This document shows, piece after piece, positions 1-8,765 of a stretch of 19,999 bases of DNA. Source of the stretch: JBBTDV01 sp038042605. Its GTDB lineage: Bacteria; Bdellovibrionota; UBA1018. The position numbers and the translations under genes were made by a program. Under the pieces are notes generated by a model. That model was not told the DNA's origin, made no database searches, and was given only the letters and a program-made list of their open reading frames with translations. The stretch's first letter is position 1. Every line of letters begins with the position of its first letter. The DNA is taken from the NCBI GenBank assembly GCA_964358645.1, contig CAYHPW010000048.1, positions 1 through 19,999 of the forward strand, in the 5' to 3' direction.

Positions 1-95
1 CATCAGCTTCCACCCAAACCCACGTTTCGTCAGGCCTAATTGCGCAACAACGCCGGCTACTTGATGTAAGCCCTTGATCCCCTTCAAAAATTTTA
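1..95. other. Window edge, no supported gene
   Basis: Short stretches stay open in more than one frame on both strands, for example a minus-strand frame from about position 80 to the window edge with only a TTG as possible start. None has a convincing start or ribosome site, and no recognisable protein appears. This is the region downstream of the tRNA-Val 3' end. No T-run terminator could be seen. Confidence 0.3.
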
Positions 96-170
96 TGGTT
101 GGCGCGATTGGGGTTGAACCAACGACCCCCACCGTGTCAAGGTGGTGCTCTGCCACTGAGCTACGCGCCA
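96..170 (-). tRNA. tRNA-Val (anticodon GAC)
   Basis: The reverse complement folds into a complete cloverleaf of 75 nt including an encoded 3' CCA (positions 96-98). The acceptor stem is TGGCGCG/CGCGCCA, the D stem GCTC/GAGC, the anticodon stem CCACC/GGTGG with loop TTGACAC, the variable loop 5 nt, and the T stem GTTGG/CCAAT with loop TTCAACC. The anticodon GAC (positions 136-138) reads GUC/GUU valine codons. The first acceptor pair is U-A rather than the common G-C, which is a little unusual. The gene lies 42 nt after the lipB stop in the same orientation, so it could be processed from the long upstream transcript or have its own promoter. Confidence 0.95.
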
Positions 171-179
171 ACTTACCAC

Positions 180-208
180 TTATCAAGTTACTCCTCTATA
201 ACGTCCAA
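180..208 (-). promoter_or_regulatory. Possible weak promoter for tRNA-Val
   Basis: Reading the minus strand, TTGGAC (203-208) is separated by 17 nt from TGATAA (180-185), and the tRNA begins 9 nt further on. The -35 match is good but the -10 match is poor. The spacing would start transcription just before the mature 5' end. The alternative is that the tRNA is cut from the lipB transcript by RNase P. Confidence 0.25.
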
Positions 209-212
209 TCAA

Positions 213-935
213 CTACACCGTCAACGTGAACTTTTGTTTGGTGGTTTGGAGATCACCATCGCCTACCTTCTTCTGAAAGCCATGCCAAAACTCCCCTCTG
301 GCAGCCTTTAATAATCCTTCACCAACAGACACAAACTGGGCGTCTGACGGGCTATCTATAAGAAAATCAACCTCTGCATCCAAGCCACATGGCTTTATTC
401 CAAAAAAACTCGTTTCGGTTTTAAAAACATTCAGTGCCAATCCGTGAAGCAGAACTCCCCCGTCAACATGCACACCTACTGAAGCTATTTTCCCGCGTTT
501 TGTCCATAAACCGGCATAAGATCTGTCACGTATTTCGGCATCAAACTTATACTTTTGAGCAACCTGGCGTGCGATATTCAGCAACCCTTCGACTGCTTTG
601 CGCACACCACGGCGATCACCGGTGAGACGCTCGAGCGAGTCCACAACAAACAACACCCACTGACCGGGACCATGATATGTCGCAAGGCCGCCGCGGTCAG
701 TGCGATAAATAGCTATCCCTCTTGCCTCATAATCTGAATGTGGCAGCAAAAGACTCTGCTCACCCAAACTTCGCTTCCCCAACGTTATTACAGGCGCAAC
801 TTCTGACAGAAGCAAACCACCCTTGCCGCCATCCTGCACCTGTACAGCCAGCGCACGTTGCCGCTTATCAAGCATTTCGTACGTCCACGGCTTATCCCGC
901 GTGTGCCTATTGATTTCAGTAAAGCTGGAGAACAT
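213..935 (-). CDS. lipB: Octanoyl-[acyl-carrier-protein]:protein N-octanoyltransferase LipB
   Basis: LipB moves octanoate from octanoyl-ACP to the target lysine of lipoyl-domain proteins (E2 subunits, GcvH) through an acyl-cysteine intermediate in the cytoplasm. From the chosen start the protein is 240 residues, close to the family's usual size. The family signature RGGLATYHGPGQWVLF lies at residues 81-96. The segment KIASVGVHVDGGVLLHG begins with the conserved Lys149, and FFGIKPCG carries the catalytic Cys183. The frame stays open to 983, but the ATG at 935 has an AGGAAGG site just upstream and leaves only a 20-bp overlap with the preceding lipoprotein gene, so it is preferred. It is the last protein gene of the long minus-strand run. 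No lipA is seen in the window. Confidence 0.93.
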   Translation of the reverse strand: MFSSFTEINRHTRDKPWTYEMLDKRQRALAVQVQDGGKGGLLLSEVAPVITLGKRSLGEQSLLLPHSDYEARGIAIYRTDRGGLATYHGPGQWVLFVVDSLERLTGDRRGVRKAVEGLLNIARQVAQKYKFDAEIRDRSYAGLWTKRGKIASVGVHVDGGVLLHGLALNVFKTETSFFGIKPCGLDAEVDFLIDSPSDAQFVSVGEGLLKAARGEFWHGFQKKVGDGDLQTTKQKFTLTV

Positions 936-1956
936 CGCCTTCCTGGAAATTTCCGCCCGTATGAACCTTGGCCACGGCCCCATCAGAGCCTACGAAATCA
1001 ATAATTTCCAGCGTCCCCTTCATCTGGCCCTTGGAACGCCCGATAAACGTGCTAGTCGCCTGATCATAAATATCCTCGCCAGGAGTGAGCACTTTTAATA
1101 TGTCACCCATGATTATTCCAGATACACGCCCGGCATTTACAAATAATTTCTGGCCAGCTATCTTGGCAACACGGCCCTGCCAACTCAGTTTTTCTACTGA
1201 TTTTATCACTTCAGGTATCAACGGCCTTATAGCATCCCTGATGGCGTGCTGGATTAGTTCGCCTCTGTATTCAGGACTCTCGACTTTATCGCTTTCAATA
1301 GCAAGTATAGCATTTCTCTGTGCTTCGCCAAGGCGGCTGAGCGCCATAAGCTCACGGCCGGATGATACGTCAAAAACTTTTATCTCGACCTCGGCGTACG
1401 CGGCTGATTGTTTCTGGCGAAGCAGCCCGACCTCATCTCCGTTCTGCCTGAAAACGACCTTTGAAATCCTGCCAATCACGATCGCGGCGACACCAAGCCT
1501 CCGGCCTTCCCTGACAAGCTGAACCACATTTATTTTATCACCGTGTACAATGTCGCTTGTCTTAAGCACGGTGTCGAATTTACCGTATATGACTTCTTCA
1601 GATCCACTGGTCAGCCCTTTTGACGAACTATCATTTGGATCTGGCGCATCTTCTGGTAACACGACTATCCGTTTGGTGGCCGTCAGTGAATGCTTAAGCT
1701 CCTTGGAGCCAAATAAACCTGCTTCTCCGAGCTGCACGGGCGTGCTATTCCAAAACTCCAGCACCGCAACACGTTTTTTCGGCTGTCCAAATGTTTCGAG
1801 CCTGTGTTCCGCACTTCTTCCCTTTCCTTCAGAATAATAACTCCGGTCGGCCACGTCACGACCGGCATCCTGATCACGCCTGAGTGGTAAACGTTGGCAA
1901 CTTGTTAAAAAAACCAATAACAATATGAGCTGTGCGGAAAAAACATGTTTAATCAT
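916..1956 (-). CDS. FlgT/CsgG-like outer-membrane lipoprotein
   Basis: This 346-residue protein has a type II signal peptide with lipobox LTSC (Cys20). The residue after the Cys is Gln, not the Asp inner-membrane retention signal, so an outer-membrane lipoprotein facing the periplasm is likely. The segment KRVAVLEFWNST (about 61-72) followed by alternating alpha/beta sequence, including GVAAIVIGRISKVVF, resembles the CsgG/FlgT middle domain. The C-terminal part (about 258-346), with WQGRVAKI, FVNAGRVSGIIMGDILKVL and a closing EGDVLQLY, resembles the FlgT C-terminal domain. Family members stabilise the flagellar basal body or form secretion pores, but no flagellar or curli genes are nearby, so the role is open. 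An ATGA overlap joins it to the upstream CxxC protein, and an AAGGTG site precedes the start. Confidence 0.65.
   Translation of the reverse strand: MIKHVFSAQLILLLVFLTSCQRLPLRRDQDAGRDVADRSYYSEGKGRSAEHRLETFGQPKKRVAVLEFWNSTPVQLGEAGLFGSKELKHSLTATKRIVVLPEDAPDPNDSSSKGLTSGSEEVIYGKFDTVLKTSDIVHGDKINVVQLVREGRRLGVAAIVIGRISKVVFRQNGDEVGLLRQKQSAAYAEVEIKVFDVSSGRELMALSRLGEAQRNAILAIESDKVESPEYRGELIQHAIRDAIRPLIPEVIKSVEKLSWQGRVAKIAGQKLFVNAGRVSGIIMGDILKVLTPGEDIYDQATSTFIGRSKGQMKGTLEIIDFVGSDGAVAKVHTGGNFQEGDVLQLY
938..944 (-). promoter_or_regulatory. Ribosome binding site deciding the lipB start
   Basis: The minus strand reads AGGAAGG two bases before the ATG at 935. Its AGGA core sits 5 nt upstream of that ATG. 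No comparable site precedes the longer start at 983, so the shorter LipB is favoured. Confidence 0.6.
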
Positions 1957-2990
1957 TCTGTCAACACCTTCGCGCTTGGCGCCTTACCATCGAATGGTTC
2001 TAGTTTCAGCGAAGAAAGTTGTTTCTGCAACTCTTCCTTATTATTTATTGGGCTGTTTACCATCATCAGTGCAAATGAAACAACATCCCGCTTAATCATC
2101 CTTTCCTCAATAGAAGATACGCCTTTTAACTGTGAAACAAGCTGGGATTTAACCAACTGAAAATGTTTATAATCACCGATGCCATTGACCTCGACCAGCA
2201 CCTCACTACCACCTGTGATCGCAGGACCAACCATGCTCATAGTTTTTTGGCCGAGTATCGTAAATGTATCCTCAAGAAGTCTTGTGGCGGATAACTCAAA
2301 ATTATCTGAATCCAGCAGGTCAAGCCTGGCGGCGTGAGAGGACAAGCCAAACACATCAATATTGGAACTTATCATGTAATGATTTTCGTCAGCATGTACG
2401 CTATCGACATCATCAGCTGGTGTTTTTCGCCAATCCAGTAAGAAAGCAGCGGATAACTTCCGTTGCCTGGCAAGGTTAGTAAGCTTTTCAAAACCAGCTT
2501 TATTATCACTGCCGATCTGGCCAGCATCAATGAACACCGCCGCCAAACCGCGCCTCTCAAGCATTTGCTCGACGAGCTTCTTTACAGTCTTTAAACTTTC
2601 CATGCATTTATCGCATCCAGCTTCAGCCCTCAAACAAACGAGCGCCTTAAAGTTCTCGGCGGTAATTACTTTTGGCGCATAGAATCGCAGATAGGCCTTT
2701 AATCCCTCCACATCTACTTCAGCGTAAACCTTGGCGTTCGGGCCTGAAAACCTGTAATCCTTGATAAACCGCTGGTGTTGAGTAAGCACTTCCTCATCAA
2801 ATATACGCTTCTGCCAAGACTCGAGTGCGCCAAGTTTCCTGGTTTCTTCCATCACTGCATTCTTAAGCTGCGAAGCAAGATCTTTTGCCGATGCATTTTG
2901 CGGATTGTTTTCAATGGCGGCCGCAGACAGCGGCAGGATACAAACCGCAGCAAATAATCTTAGCACGTGCATACACGGCCAGTTTAACAT
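1953..2990 (-). CDS. Secreted protein with thioredoxin-like CxxC segment, unknown function
   Basis: The 345-residue product has an N-terminal hydrophobic signal (LRLFAAVCILPLSAAA, cleavage near residue 25), so it is probably periplasmic. Residues about 112-156 read as a beta strand (FKALVCLRA), then C126-D-K-C129, a helix and a second strand (LAAVFIDAG), the layout of a thioredoxin-like fold. A third cysteine is C119. The last third (about 265-330, EVLVEVNGIGDYKHF and following) looks like a small alpha/beta module of the type found beside CsgG/FlgT-like domains. I cannot assign a family. Its ATG overlaps the dnaE stop by 7 bp; an alternative ATG lies at 2972, and neither has a clear ribosome site. 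The next gene, the FlgT/CsgG-like lipoprotein, starts inside its stop codon, so the two envelope proteins are probably made together. Confidence 0.6.
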   Translation of the reverse strand: MLNWPCMHVLRLFAAVCILPLSAAAIENNPQNASAKDLASQLKNAVMEETRKLGALESWQKRIFDEEVLTQHQRFIKDYRFSGPNAKVYAEVDVEGLKAYLRFYAPKVITAENFKALVCLRAEAGCDKCMESLKTVKKLVEQMLERRGLAAVFIDAGQIGSDNKAGFEKLTNLARQRKLSAAFLLDWRKTPADDVDSVHADENHYMISSNIDVFGLSSHAARLDLLDSDNFELSATRLLEDTFTILGQKTMSMVGPAITGGSEVLVEVNGIGDYKHFQLVKSQLVSQLKGVSSIEERMIKRDVVSFALMMVNSPINNKEELQKQLSSLKLEPFDGKAPSAKVLTE

Positions 2991-5900
2991 AAAGACACGA
3001 CATCCGACCCAAAAATCTTGTTAACGGAGCTGATCATCGCATGGGAGATCTGAACACTCATTGTCGCGGGCAGCTTAATATAGGTCACAAAGGCATCATC
3101 CATGAATTCAATTCTCACACGGCTCTTGCCACGATGTTCTAGTAAGCGTCCTTTAAGCTCACGAAGTTGACCAACCACAGTAGCGGATGTATGTAAACGT
3201 ATAATCACTTCGCTAACCCGCTCTTTCTGCGCGGCGGACAGTGACCTTAATCCCTTCGCCAGGATTTTTACTACCTCACCACCGGTTTCGATTTCACCTT
3301 CAAGCAGTACTGGATTCGCTTCTTCAGCCGAAGACTTGAGGAATTCCTGAACCATGCTAAAAACATCGGGGAAAAACACGACATCTATCTTACCAATCAG
3401 ATCTTCAAGCTGCGCAAACGCCATCCTGGTGCCTTTTTTAGTCGTGATCTCCTTGATGTCGCAGATCAGTCCGCCAATCTTTATTTCCTTCTTTGCTGAC
3501 TTCTGCTCGGCATATGCCTTGACGCCATCAGTGTTCCATCCCAGCCACTCATCACAGATCTTCTGCCATGGGTCCATCGGATGTCCCGAAACATAAAATC
3601 CAACAACTTGCTTTTCCTGCGCAAGCTTTTTAGCAATAGGCCAATCCTCGACTTCCTTGAACATATTGGCGACCGGCTTTAACAGCTTCACCTCATCCTC
3701 TGAAAAGGCGTCAAAAAGCGATGCCTGGCCGAGCTCCTTTTCATGTTGTTCATCGGCGGTACCTTCTAAAACTGATTCAAGCGAGGAAAACAAGCTAGCC
3801 CTGTTCACTTCAGCCACGCCATCAAAAGCACCTGACAACGTAAGAGACTCTAGTACTTTTTTATTAGCCTTCCTGTTTGAAACTCTTCTGCAGAAATCTA
3901 AAACATTTTTAAATCTGCTCTCAGACCGCGCTTCTAAAATAGCATCAACCGCGGCACCACCGACGCCTTTAATGGCTTCAAGACCAAAACGTACACCTTT
4001 GGTCACAAGGCCAGAGGAAGCGCCATCAAGCAACTCAACGCTGAACCTGCGCTGCGAGTTATTAATATCCGGCGATAGAATTGGCAGATGGTGCTGGCGT
4101 GCGTCTGCTATATATTTGGTAAGTTTATCGGTATTATCCATTTCAGTCGTCATCAGGGCAGCCATGAATTCTGCCGCAAAATGAGCCTTGAGATAAGCTG
4201 TTTGATATGTGAGTACCGCGTACGCCGCTGAATGCGACTTATTAAAACCGTACTCCGCAAACTTTGCCATTAACTCGAAAATACCTTGCGCCTTTGAGAG
4301 GCCAAGGCCTTTTTCCGTGGCTCCTTTTATGAAAATTTCCCGGTGCTTCGCCATTTCTTCAGGCTTCTTCTTGCCCATCGCACGCCTAAGCAAATCCGCC
4401 TGACCGAGCGAGTAGCCAGCAAGTTCGCGGGCGATCTGCATCACCTGCTCCTGATATAGAATCACACCGTACGTGTCCTTTAAGAGCGGCTCTAGCGCTT
4501 CGGTCTCATACTTGATTGGCATGCGGCCGTGTTTTCTATCGACAAAATCATCCACCATTCCAGAGCCGAGCGGCCCAGGCCTGTAAAGTGCGTTTATCGC
4601 TGTCAGATCCTCGATCGAGCTAGGCTGTATCCGCTTACAAAGATCCTTCATCCCGGAACTTTCAACCTGGAACACTCCATCTGTGTCACCTGAAGATACA
4701 AGAGCGAATACCGCGGGATCCCTGTAATTAATCTTTTGCAACGAAAATTCGGCAGCAGCGGCATCACCGGTGCCGGTGGCGGCTTGGCGTATCAGCTTGA
4801 CCGCATTGTCGATCACTGTAAGCGTTTTTAAACCAAGGAAATCGAATTTAATCAGCCCGATTGCTTCTGCAAAGTCCTTATCAAATTGCGTGACAACCGC
4901 GCCATCCTTACCAACATACATCGGACAATAAGTGACCACGGGCTGCTCGGTTATTATTACCCCTGCGGCATGGATTCCGGCGTTCCGGCAAAGCCCTTCC
5001 AGCTTCCTTGCATATGACATTATTTTTAAAATATGTGGATCAGATTCCATCCTCTCCCTTAGCCTTGGTTCAGCCTCTATCGCTTCATCTAATGAAATAT
5101 TAAGCTGGTCCGGGAGAAGCTTGGTCAAAGCATCGGTTTCGGAAAAGCTGAGCCCATGCACCCTTCCCACATCCTTGATTACCGCGCGGGCCTGCAACTT
5201 ACCGAATGTTATGATCTGCGAGACATTTTCGGAGCCGTATTTCTTAGCAACATAATTAATGACGTCAGCGCGCCTGTCCTGGCAGAAATCTATATCAAAA
5301 TCCGGCATGCTTATACGCTCAGGATTAATAAAGCGCTCAAAAAGCAAATCAAACTGAATCGGGTCGATGTCGGTTATCCCTAATGCGTAGGCAACCAATG
5401 ATCCTGCTCCAGAACCACGGCCAGGGCCTACCGGCACACCATTATGCTTGGCCCAGTTCACAAAATCCGCAACTATCATGAAGTAGTCGGTAAACCCGGT
5501 GCTCTCGATCATTGCGAGTTCATACTCAAGCCTGGCCGTGTATTCGGGGGCCGTGTGTCCGTTTTCAAAAACCGTGTTCTTAAGCTTTTCATTGAGACCG
5601 GCGCTGGCTTTCTGCCTGAAATAATTTAAAACATTAAATTCATCATCAGCAGAGACATCATCCGGCCGGAATTTAGGAAGGTGGTAGATAACCTTTCCGT
5701 TAGTGTCCTTAAAGTTGAATTCTAGATTACACTTATCAGCGATTACGCGCGCATTCTCAACTGCACGCGGAAACCGGCTGAACCTCTCTTGCATAAGATC
5801 CGGGTTCTTAAGATGGTACTCAGAAGGCACAAGACTAGTTGGCCTATCGAAATCAATTGTGCGTCCGTGCTCAATGCATTGGAGCACCTCGTGTGCTTCG

Positions 5901-6514
5901 GCGTCTTCTGGATCGAGGTAATGACAATCAACCGTTCCGACACACTCGATGGCATGTTTCGTTGCTAGTTTCACCAACACATCATTTACATGTTGCTGCT
6001 CAGGGATAGACGAATCTTGCAGCTCAATATAGAAATCCTCACGGAACCTTTTTTTAAGCCTATTGATGGTACTAAGGGCATGATCTTCATTGCCTTCCAA
6101 TATCGGCTTAGCCAACGCACCTTTCAGGCAACCCGACATGACGACCAATCCGTCACCGTATTCATCCAGAAGATCTGGGGTGACAGATGGGGCTGGGTCC
6201 GTGTTTTTTTTCGAGTAATAAGACTTGGTTAGAATCTGGCAAAGATTTCGATAACCGTTGATATCTTTGCAAAGGACCGTGAGGTGATAACCCTTATCGT
6301 AAAAGATTTCGGACCCGATAATCGGCTTGATACCTGCCTCTTTTGCCGCGAGATAAAATTCAATCGCGCCAAAAAGGTTATGCGTATCCGTGACAGCGAC
6401 GGCATCCATGCCCATCCCCTTCACGCGCTCCACGAGCCGGTCTATCCGGCAAGTGCCTTGGAGCAAGCTGTACTGGCTATGCACATGTAAATGCACGAAT
6501 TCGCTGGTTCTCAT
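2984..6514 (-). CDS. dnaE: DNA polymerase III subunit alpha
   Basis: This is the catalytic subunit of the replicative polymerase, 1176 residues, the usual DnaE length. The N-terminal PHP domain (about 1-270) starts with HLHVHSQYSLLQG and carries TDTHNLFG at 42-49, where many PHP polymerases have TDHGN; the change suggests an altered metal site. The three catalytic aspartates are visible: D407 and D409 in PDFDIDF and D558 in KFDFLGLKTLT. A helix-hairpin-helix segment lies near 835-870, a sliding-clamp motif QASLF at 930-934, and an OB fold at about 1010-1060 (IKIGGLICDI). It overlaps the upstream membrane-protein gene by an ATGA and the downstream signal-peptide protein gene by 7 bp. A GGGGAGCAGGAA stretch supplies the ribosome site. 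Confidence 0.97.
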   Translation of the reverse strand: MRTSEFVHLHVHSQYSLLQGTCRIDRLVERVKGMGMDAVAVTDTHNLFGAIEFYLAAKEAGIKPIIGSEIFYDKGYHLTVLCKDINGYRNLCQILTKSYYSKKNTDPAPSVTPDLLDEYGDGLVVMSGCLKGALAKPILEGNEDHALSTINRLKKRFREDFYIELQDSSIPEQQHVNDVLVKLATKHAIECVGTVDCHYLDPEDAEAHEVLQCIEHGRTIDFDRPTSLVPSEYHLKNPDLMQERFSRFPRAVENARVIADKCNLEFNFKDTNGKVIYHLPKFRPDDVSADDEFNVLNYFRQKASAGLNEKLKNTVFENGHTAPEYTARLEYELAMIESTGFTDYFMIVADFVNWAKHNGVPVGPGRGSGAGSLVAYALGITDIDPIQFDLLFERFINPERISMPDFDIDFCQDRRADVINYVAKKYGSENVSQIITFGKLQARAVIKDVGRVHGLSFSETDALTKLLPDQLNISLDEAIEAEPRLRERMESDPHILKIMSYARKLEGLCRNAGIHAAGVIITEQPVVTYCPMYVGKDGAVVTQFDKDFAEAIGLIKFDFLGLKTLTVIDNAVKLIRQAATGTGDAAAAEFSLQKINYRDPAVFALVSSGDTDGVFQVESSGMKDLCKRIQPSSIEDLTAINALYRPGPLGSGMVDDFVDRKHGRMPIKYETEALEPLLKDTYGVILYQEQVMQIARELAGYSLGQADLLRRAMGKKKPEEMAKHREIFIKGATEKGLGLSKAQGIFELMAKFAEYGFNKSHSAAYAVLTYQTAYLKAHFAAEFMAALMTTEMDNTDKLTKYIADARQHHLPILSPDINNSQRRFSVELLDGASSGLVTKGVRFGLEAIKGVGGAAVDAILEARSESRFKNVLDFCRRVSNRKANKKVLESLTLSGAFDGVAEVNRASLFSSLESVLEGTADEQHEKELGQASLFDAFSEDEVKLLKPVANMFKEVEDWPIAKKLAQEKQVVGFYVSGHPMDPWQKICDEWLGWNTDGVKAYAEQKSAKKEIKIGGLICDIKEITTKKGTRMAFAQLEDLIGKIDVVFFPDVFSMVQEFLKSSAEEANPVLLEGEIETGGEVVKILAKGLRSLSAAQKERVSEVIIRLHTSATVVGQLRELKGRLLEHRGKSRVRIEFMDDAFVTYIKLPATMSVQISHAMISSVNKIFGSDVVSLC

Positions 6515-7149
6515 TTCCTGCTCCCCGAAAAAACCACGATGTGAGGGGTGTATGGGGCCGCAAGGTAGCGCTGCTTCCCGAGCCGCTTCCCTATTTCAAA
6601 CACGACAAGAGCACTGCCTGGCGTCGGGGCCTGGACGCCACAGGGAATAAGCACATCAACCTGGCTTCCGTTAGGTAATTCGACAGTGATTGGCATAAAA
6701 CAGTATAACCACGAAAAAAAATCATGCCCCCCCGTTGGCGGATCGGTAACACTGCCGATTAAAGGAGCAGCGCCATGCTGACCGCTGTTTAAAATAGAAA
6801 TAACTCTTCGCTGGCCATCGCGGTATAGGCGCACCAGCGAGTCATTGGCAAGCAGGAATATGACAAATCCAATTACGAACGGAACACAAGCCCAGCAAAA
6901 AAGCGTAAATAGCTTTTGCCATGTCTCCTCACACTTTAATTTTTGGAACTCATTCACAAAATCACCAGCTATACAGATAGCTGGAATATTTTTAATCCCA
7001 GTTGCCAAAGAATAATAAATATTAATGACATTATCCTCAGCAAAAAATCCGATCAGCACAAATCCCATGACCGCAGCTATCATGTACAGCCACACGGCTC
7101 TGCCAAAAAATCTGGCTCTTGGTACTTCATCAAAAGCTGTCAACGCCAC
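6511..7149 (-). CDS. Two-helix membrane protein of unknown function
   Basis: The start is a GTG three bases after the guaA stop, and the stop overlaps the dnaE start (ATGA). The 212-residue product has two clear membrane helices: about 17-36 (WLYMIAAVMGFVLIGFF) and about 81-101 (LFTLFCWACVPFVIGFVIFLL). A stretch of about 40 residues separates them. A soluble C-terminal part (about 150-212) is beta-rich and might form a small barrel. No signal peptide or catalytic motif is visible and I do not recognise a family. The GTG start and lack of a strong ribosome site suggest low expression coupled to guaA. G- and T-homopolymer runs near 6712-6733 do not break the frame. Confidence 0.65.
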   Translation of the reverse strand: MALTAFDEVPRARFFGRAVWLYMIAAVMGFVLIGFFAEDNVINIYYSLATGIKNIPAICIAGDFVNEFQKLKCEETWQKLFTLFCWACVPFVIGFVIFLLANDSLVRLYRDGQRRVISILNSGQHGAAPLIGSVTDPPTGGHDFFSWLYCFMPITVELPNGSQVDVLIPCGVQAPTPGSALVVFEIGKRLGKQRYLAAPYTPHIVVFSGSRK

Positions 7150-7152
7150 GAT

Positions 7153-8751
7153 TCATTCCCATTCAATAGTGGCAGGAGGTTTTGAGGAAATGTCATAAAC
7201 CACCCTGTTAACTCCACGAACTTCATTACAGATCCGGCTTGAAACTTTAGCCAAAAACTCACTATCAAACCTAAACCAGTCAGCCGTCATCCCATCAAGT
7301 GAAGTAACAGCTCTCAGAGCCACTACATAGTCATGGGTGCGTCCATCACCTTGTACGCCGACAGTTTTCACCGGCAAAAACACGGCAAAAGCCTGCCATA
7401 TCTGCTCATAAACTCCGGCCGTTCTCAGCGACTCAACAAAGATCTCATCAACGGACCTTAGTATCTCTAGCCGCTCCTCCGTGACCTCTCCGATAACCCT
7501 GACAGCAAGGCCGGGGCCAGGAAAAGGATGACGCTTCAAGAGCTCTTGGGGTACACCAAGCATACGGCCGAGCTCCCTGACTTCATCCTTGAACAAATCC
7601 CTTAAAGGCTCGATCAAAGTGAATTTAAGGTTTTCAGGAAGACCACCCACATTGTGGTGTGATTTGATGGTCATGGAATGCTTGTGCCCTGGACTTGATT
7701 CCACAACATCAGGATAAAGCGTTCCTTGTACCAAAAACTCAGGTGCATGACCTATTTCAGCCGATAACGATTCAGCGGCTTCTTCAAATACTGAGATAAA
7801 CTCATGGCCGATTATTTTACGCTTTTCTTCGGGGTCGGTCACTCCACGCAATAACGATAAAAATCTTACAGATGCATCCATGCACATGACAGGAAGCTGG
7901 AGTCTTTGCTTAAACAAATCCATCACCCTTTCGCGCTCACGGTGCCTAAGCAAACCATGGTCCACGAAAACACAATGAAGCCGGTCGCCGATCGCCCTGT
8001 GAACCAACACAGCCGCCACTGCTGAATCCACGCCTCCGGAAAGCGCGCACATCACATGGCTAGAGTGCCCGGCTGCCGCGCGTACGGCCGCCACTTGCTC
8101 ATCGAGGATTGAAACGACACTCCAGTCAGGCTTGATCCCTGCAATCCCAATCAAGAAATGTTTTAACATCTCAGTCCCACCATCCGTATGGGCTACTTCA
8201 GGGTGATACTGCAGGCCGAAGAGCATGAGATCCGTTGACTCCATCGCTGAAACCGCGCCAGAGGCGCTTCTGGCGGAAATCCTGAATCCCTGAGGCACAA
8301 CGGAAGTCTCATCCCCGTGGCTCATCCACACCGCTACAACCCATGGTGACTGGGGCTTGACCGCCTTAGCCCAGCTCGCTTCGAACAATCGCGAAGTCGG
8401 CTCCGGCCGTATAAGCATCCGGCCATATTCGCGCTTTTGCGCGCGCTCCACTTTGCCACCAAGAAGTTTTGCCAATAGCTGCATTCCATAACAAATTCCC
8501 AAGGTCGGCACACTGCAACTGCCCTGGTACTCAAGAAATCCATCCGGCAACCCTGGCGCATTATCATCGTAAACTGATGCTGGGCCACCCGAAAGAATCA
8601 CCGCCCGCGGGGATAGCTCCTGTATCCTGCCAAGCTGGACATCCGCCGGAAGAATGCGTGAGTAAATGCCAATCTCCCTGACTCTTCTCGCGATCAGTTG
8701 AGTGTACTGAGATCCATAGTCAAGGATAACTACTGTAGAATGAGATACCAT
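7153..8751 (-). CDS. guaA: GMP synthase (glutamine-hydrolysing)
   Basis: GuaA converts XMP to GMP using ATP and glutamine, the last step of guanine nucleotide synthesis. At 532 residues it has the normal length. The N-terminal glutamine amidotransferase domain has the nucleophile Cys87 in GICYGMQLL and the His183/Glu185 pair in QYHPEVAHT. The ATP pyrophosphatase domain has the P-loop SGGVDS at 238-243. The C-terminal dimerisation domain ends in YDISSKPPATIEWE, the typical family ending. The ATG is preceded by GGTGGGAG with 7-nt spacing. It lies 14 bp after guaB, which makes the substrate XMP, so the two enzymes form a functional pair inside the operon. Confidence 0.97.
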   Translation of the reverse strand: MVSHSTVVILDYGSQYTQLIARRVREIGIYSRILPADVQLGRIQELSPRAVILSGGPASVYDDNAPGLPDGFLEYQGSCSVPTLGICYGMQLLAKLLGGKVERAQKREYGRMLIRPEPTSRLFEASWAKAVKPQSPWVVAVWMSHGDETSVVPQGFRISARSASGAVSAMESTDLMLFGLQYHPEVAHTDGGTEMLKHFLIGIAGIKPDWSVVSILDEQVAAVRAAAGHSSHVMCALSGGVDSAVAAVLVHRAIGDRLHCVFVDHGLLRHRERERVMDLFKQRLQLPVMCMDASVRFLSLLRGVTDPEEKRKIIGHEFISVFEEAAESLSAEIGHAPEFLVQGTLYPDVVESSPGHKHSMTIKSHHNVGGLPENLKFTLIEPLRDLFKDEVRELGRMLGVPQELLKRHPFPGPGLAVRVIGEVTEERLEILRSVDEIFVESLRTAGVYEQIWQAFAVFLPVKTVGVQGDGRTHDYVVALRAVTSLDGMTADWFRFDSEFLAKVSSRICNEVRGVNRVVYDISSKPPATIEWE

Positions 8752-8765
8752 TTATCTACTCCCAC

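Noticed and set aside
1..95. Integrase or other gene fragment beside the tRNA, suggesting an island
   Set aside because: No recognisable integrase motif, no repeat of the tRNA 3' end seen in the window, and too short to judge.
1085..1522. 145-codon plus-strand frame opposite the FlgT/CsgG-like gene
   Set aside because: It is serine-rich, low-complexity antisense shadow sequence without a start signal.
3657..4184. 175-codon plus-strand frame inside dnaE
   Set aside because: It is antisense to a strongly conserved polymerase gene and looks like no known protein.
6712..6733. Adjacent G and T homopolymer runs in the membrane protein gene, possible slippage site or frameshift
   Set aside because: The frame continues intact to an ATGA overlap with dnaE, so no frameshift is needed.
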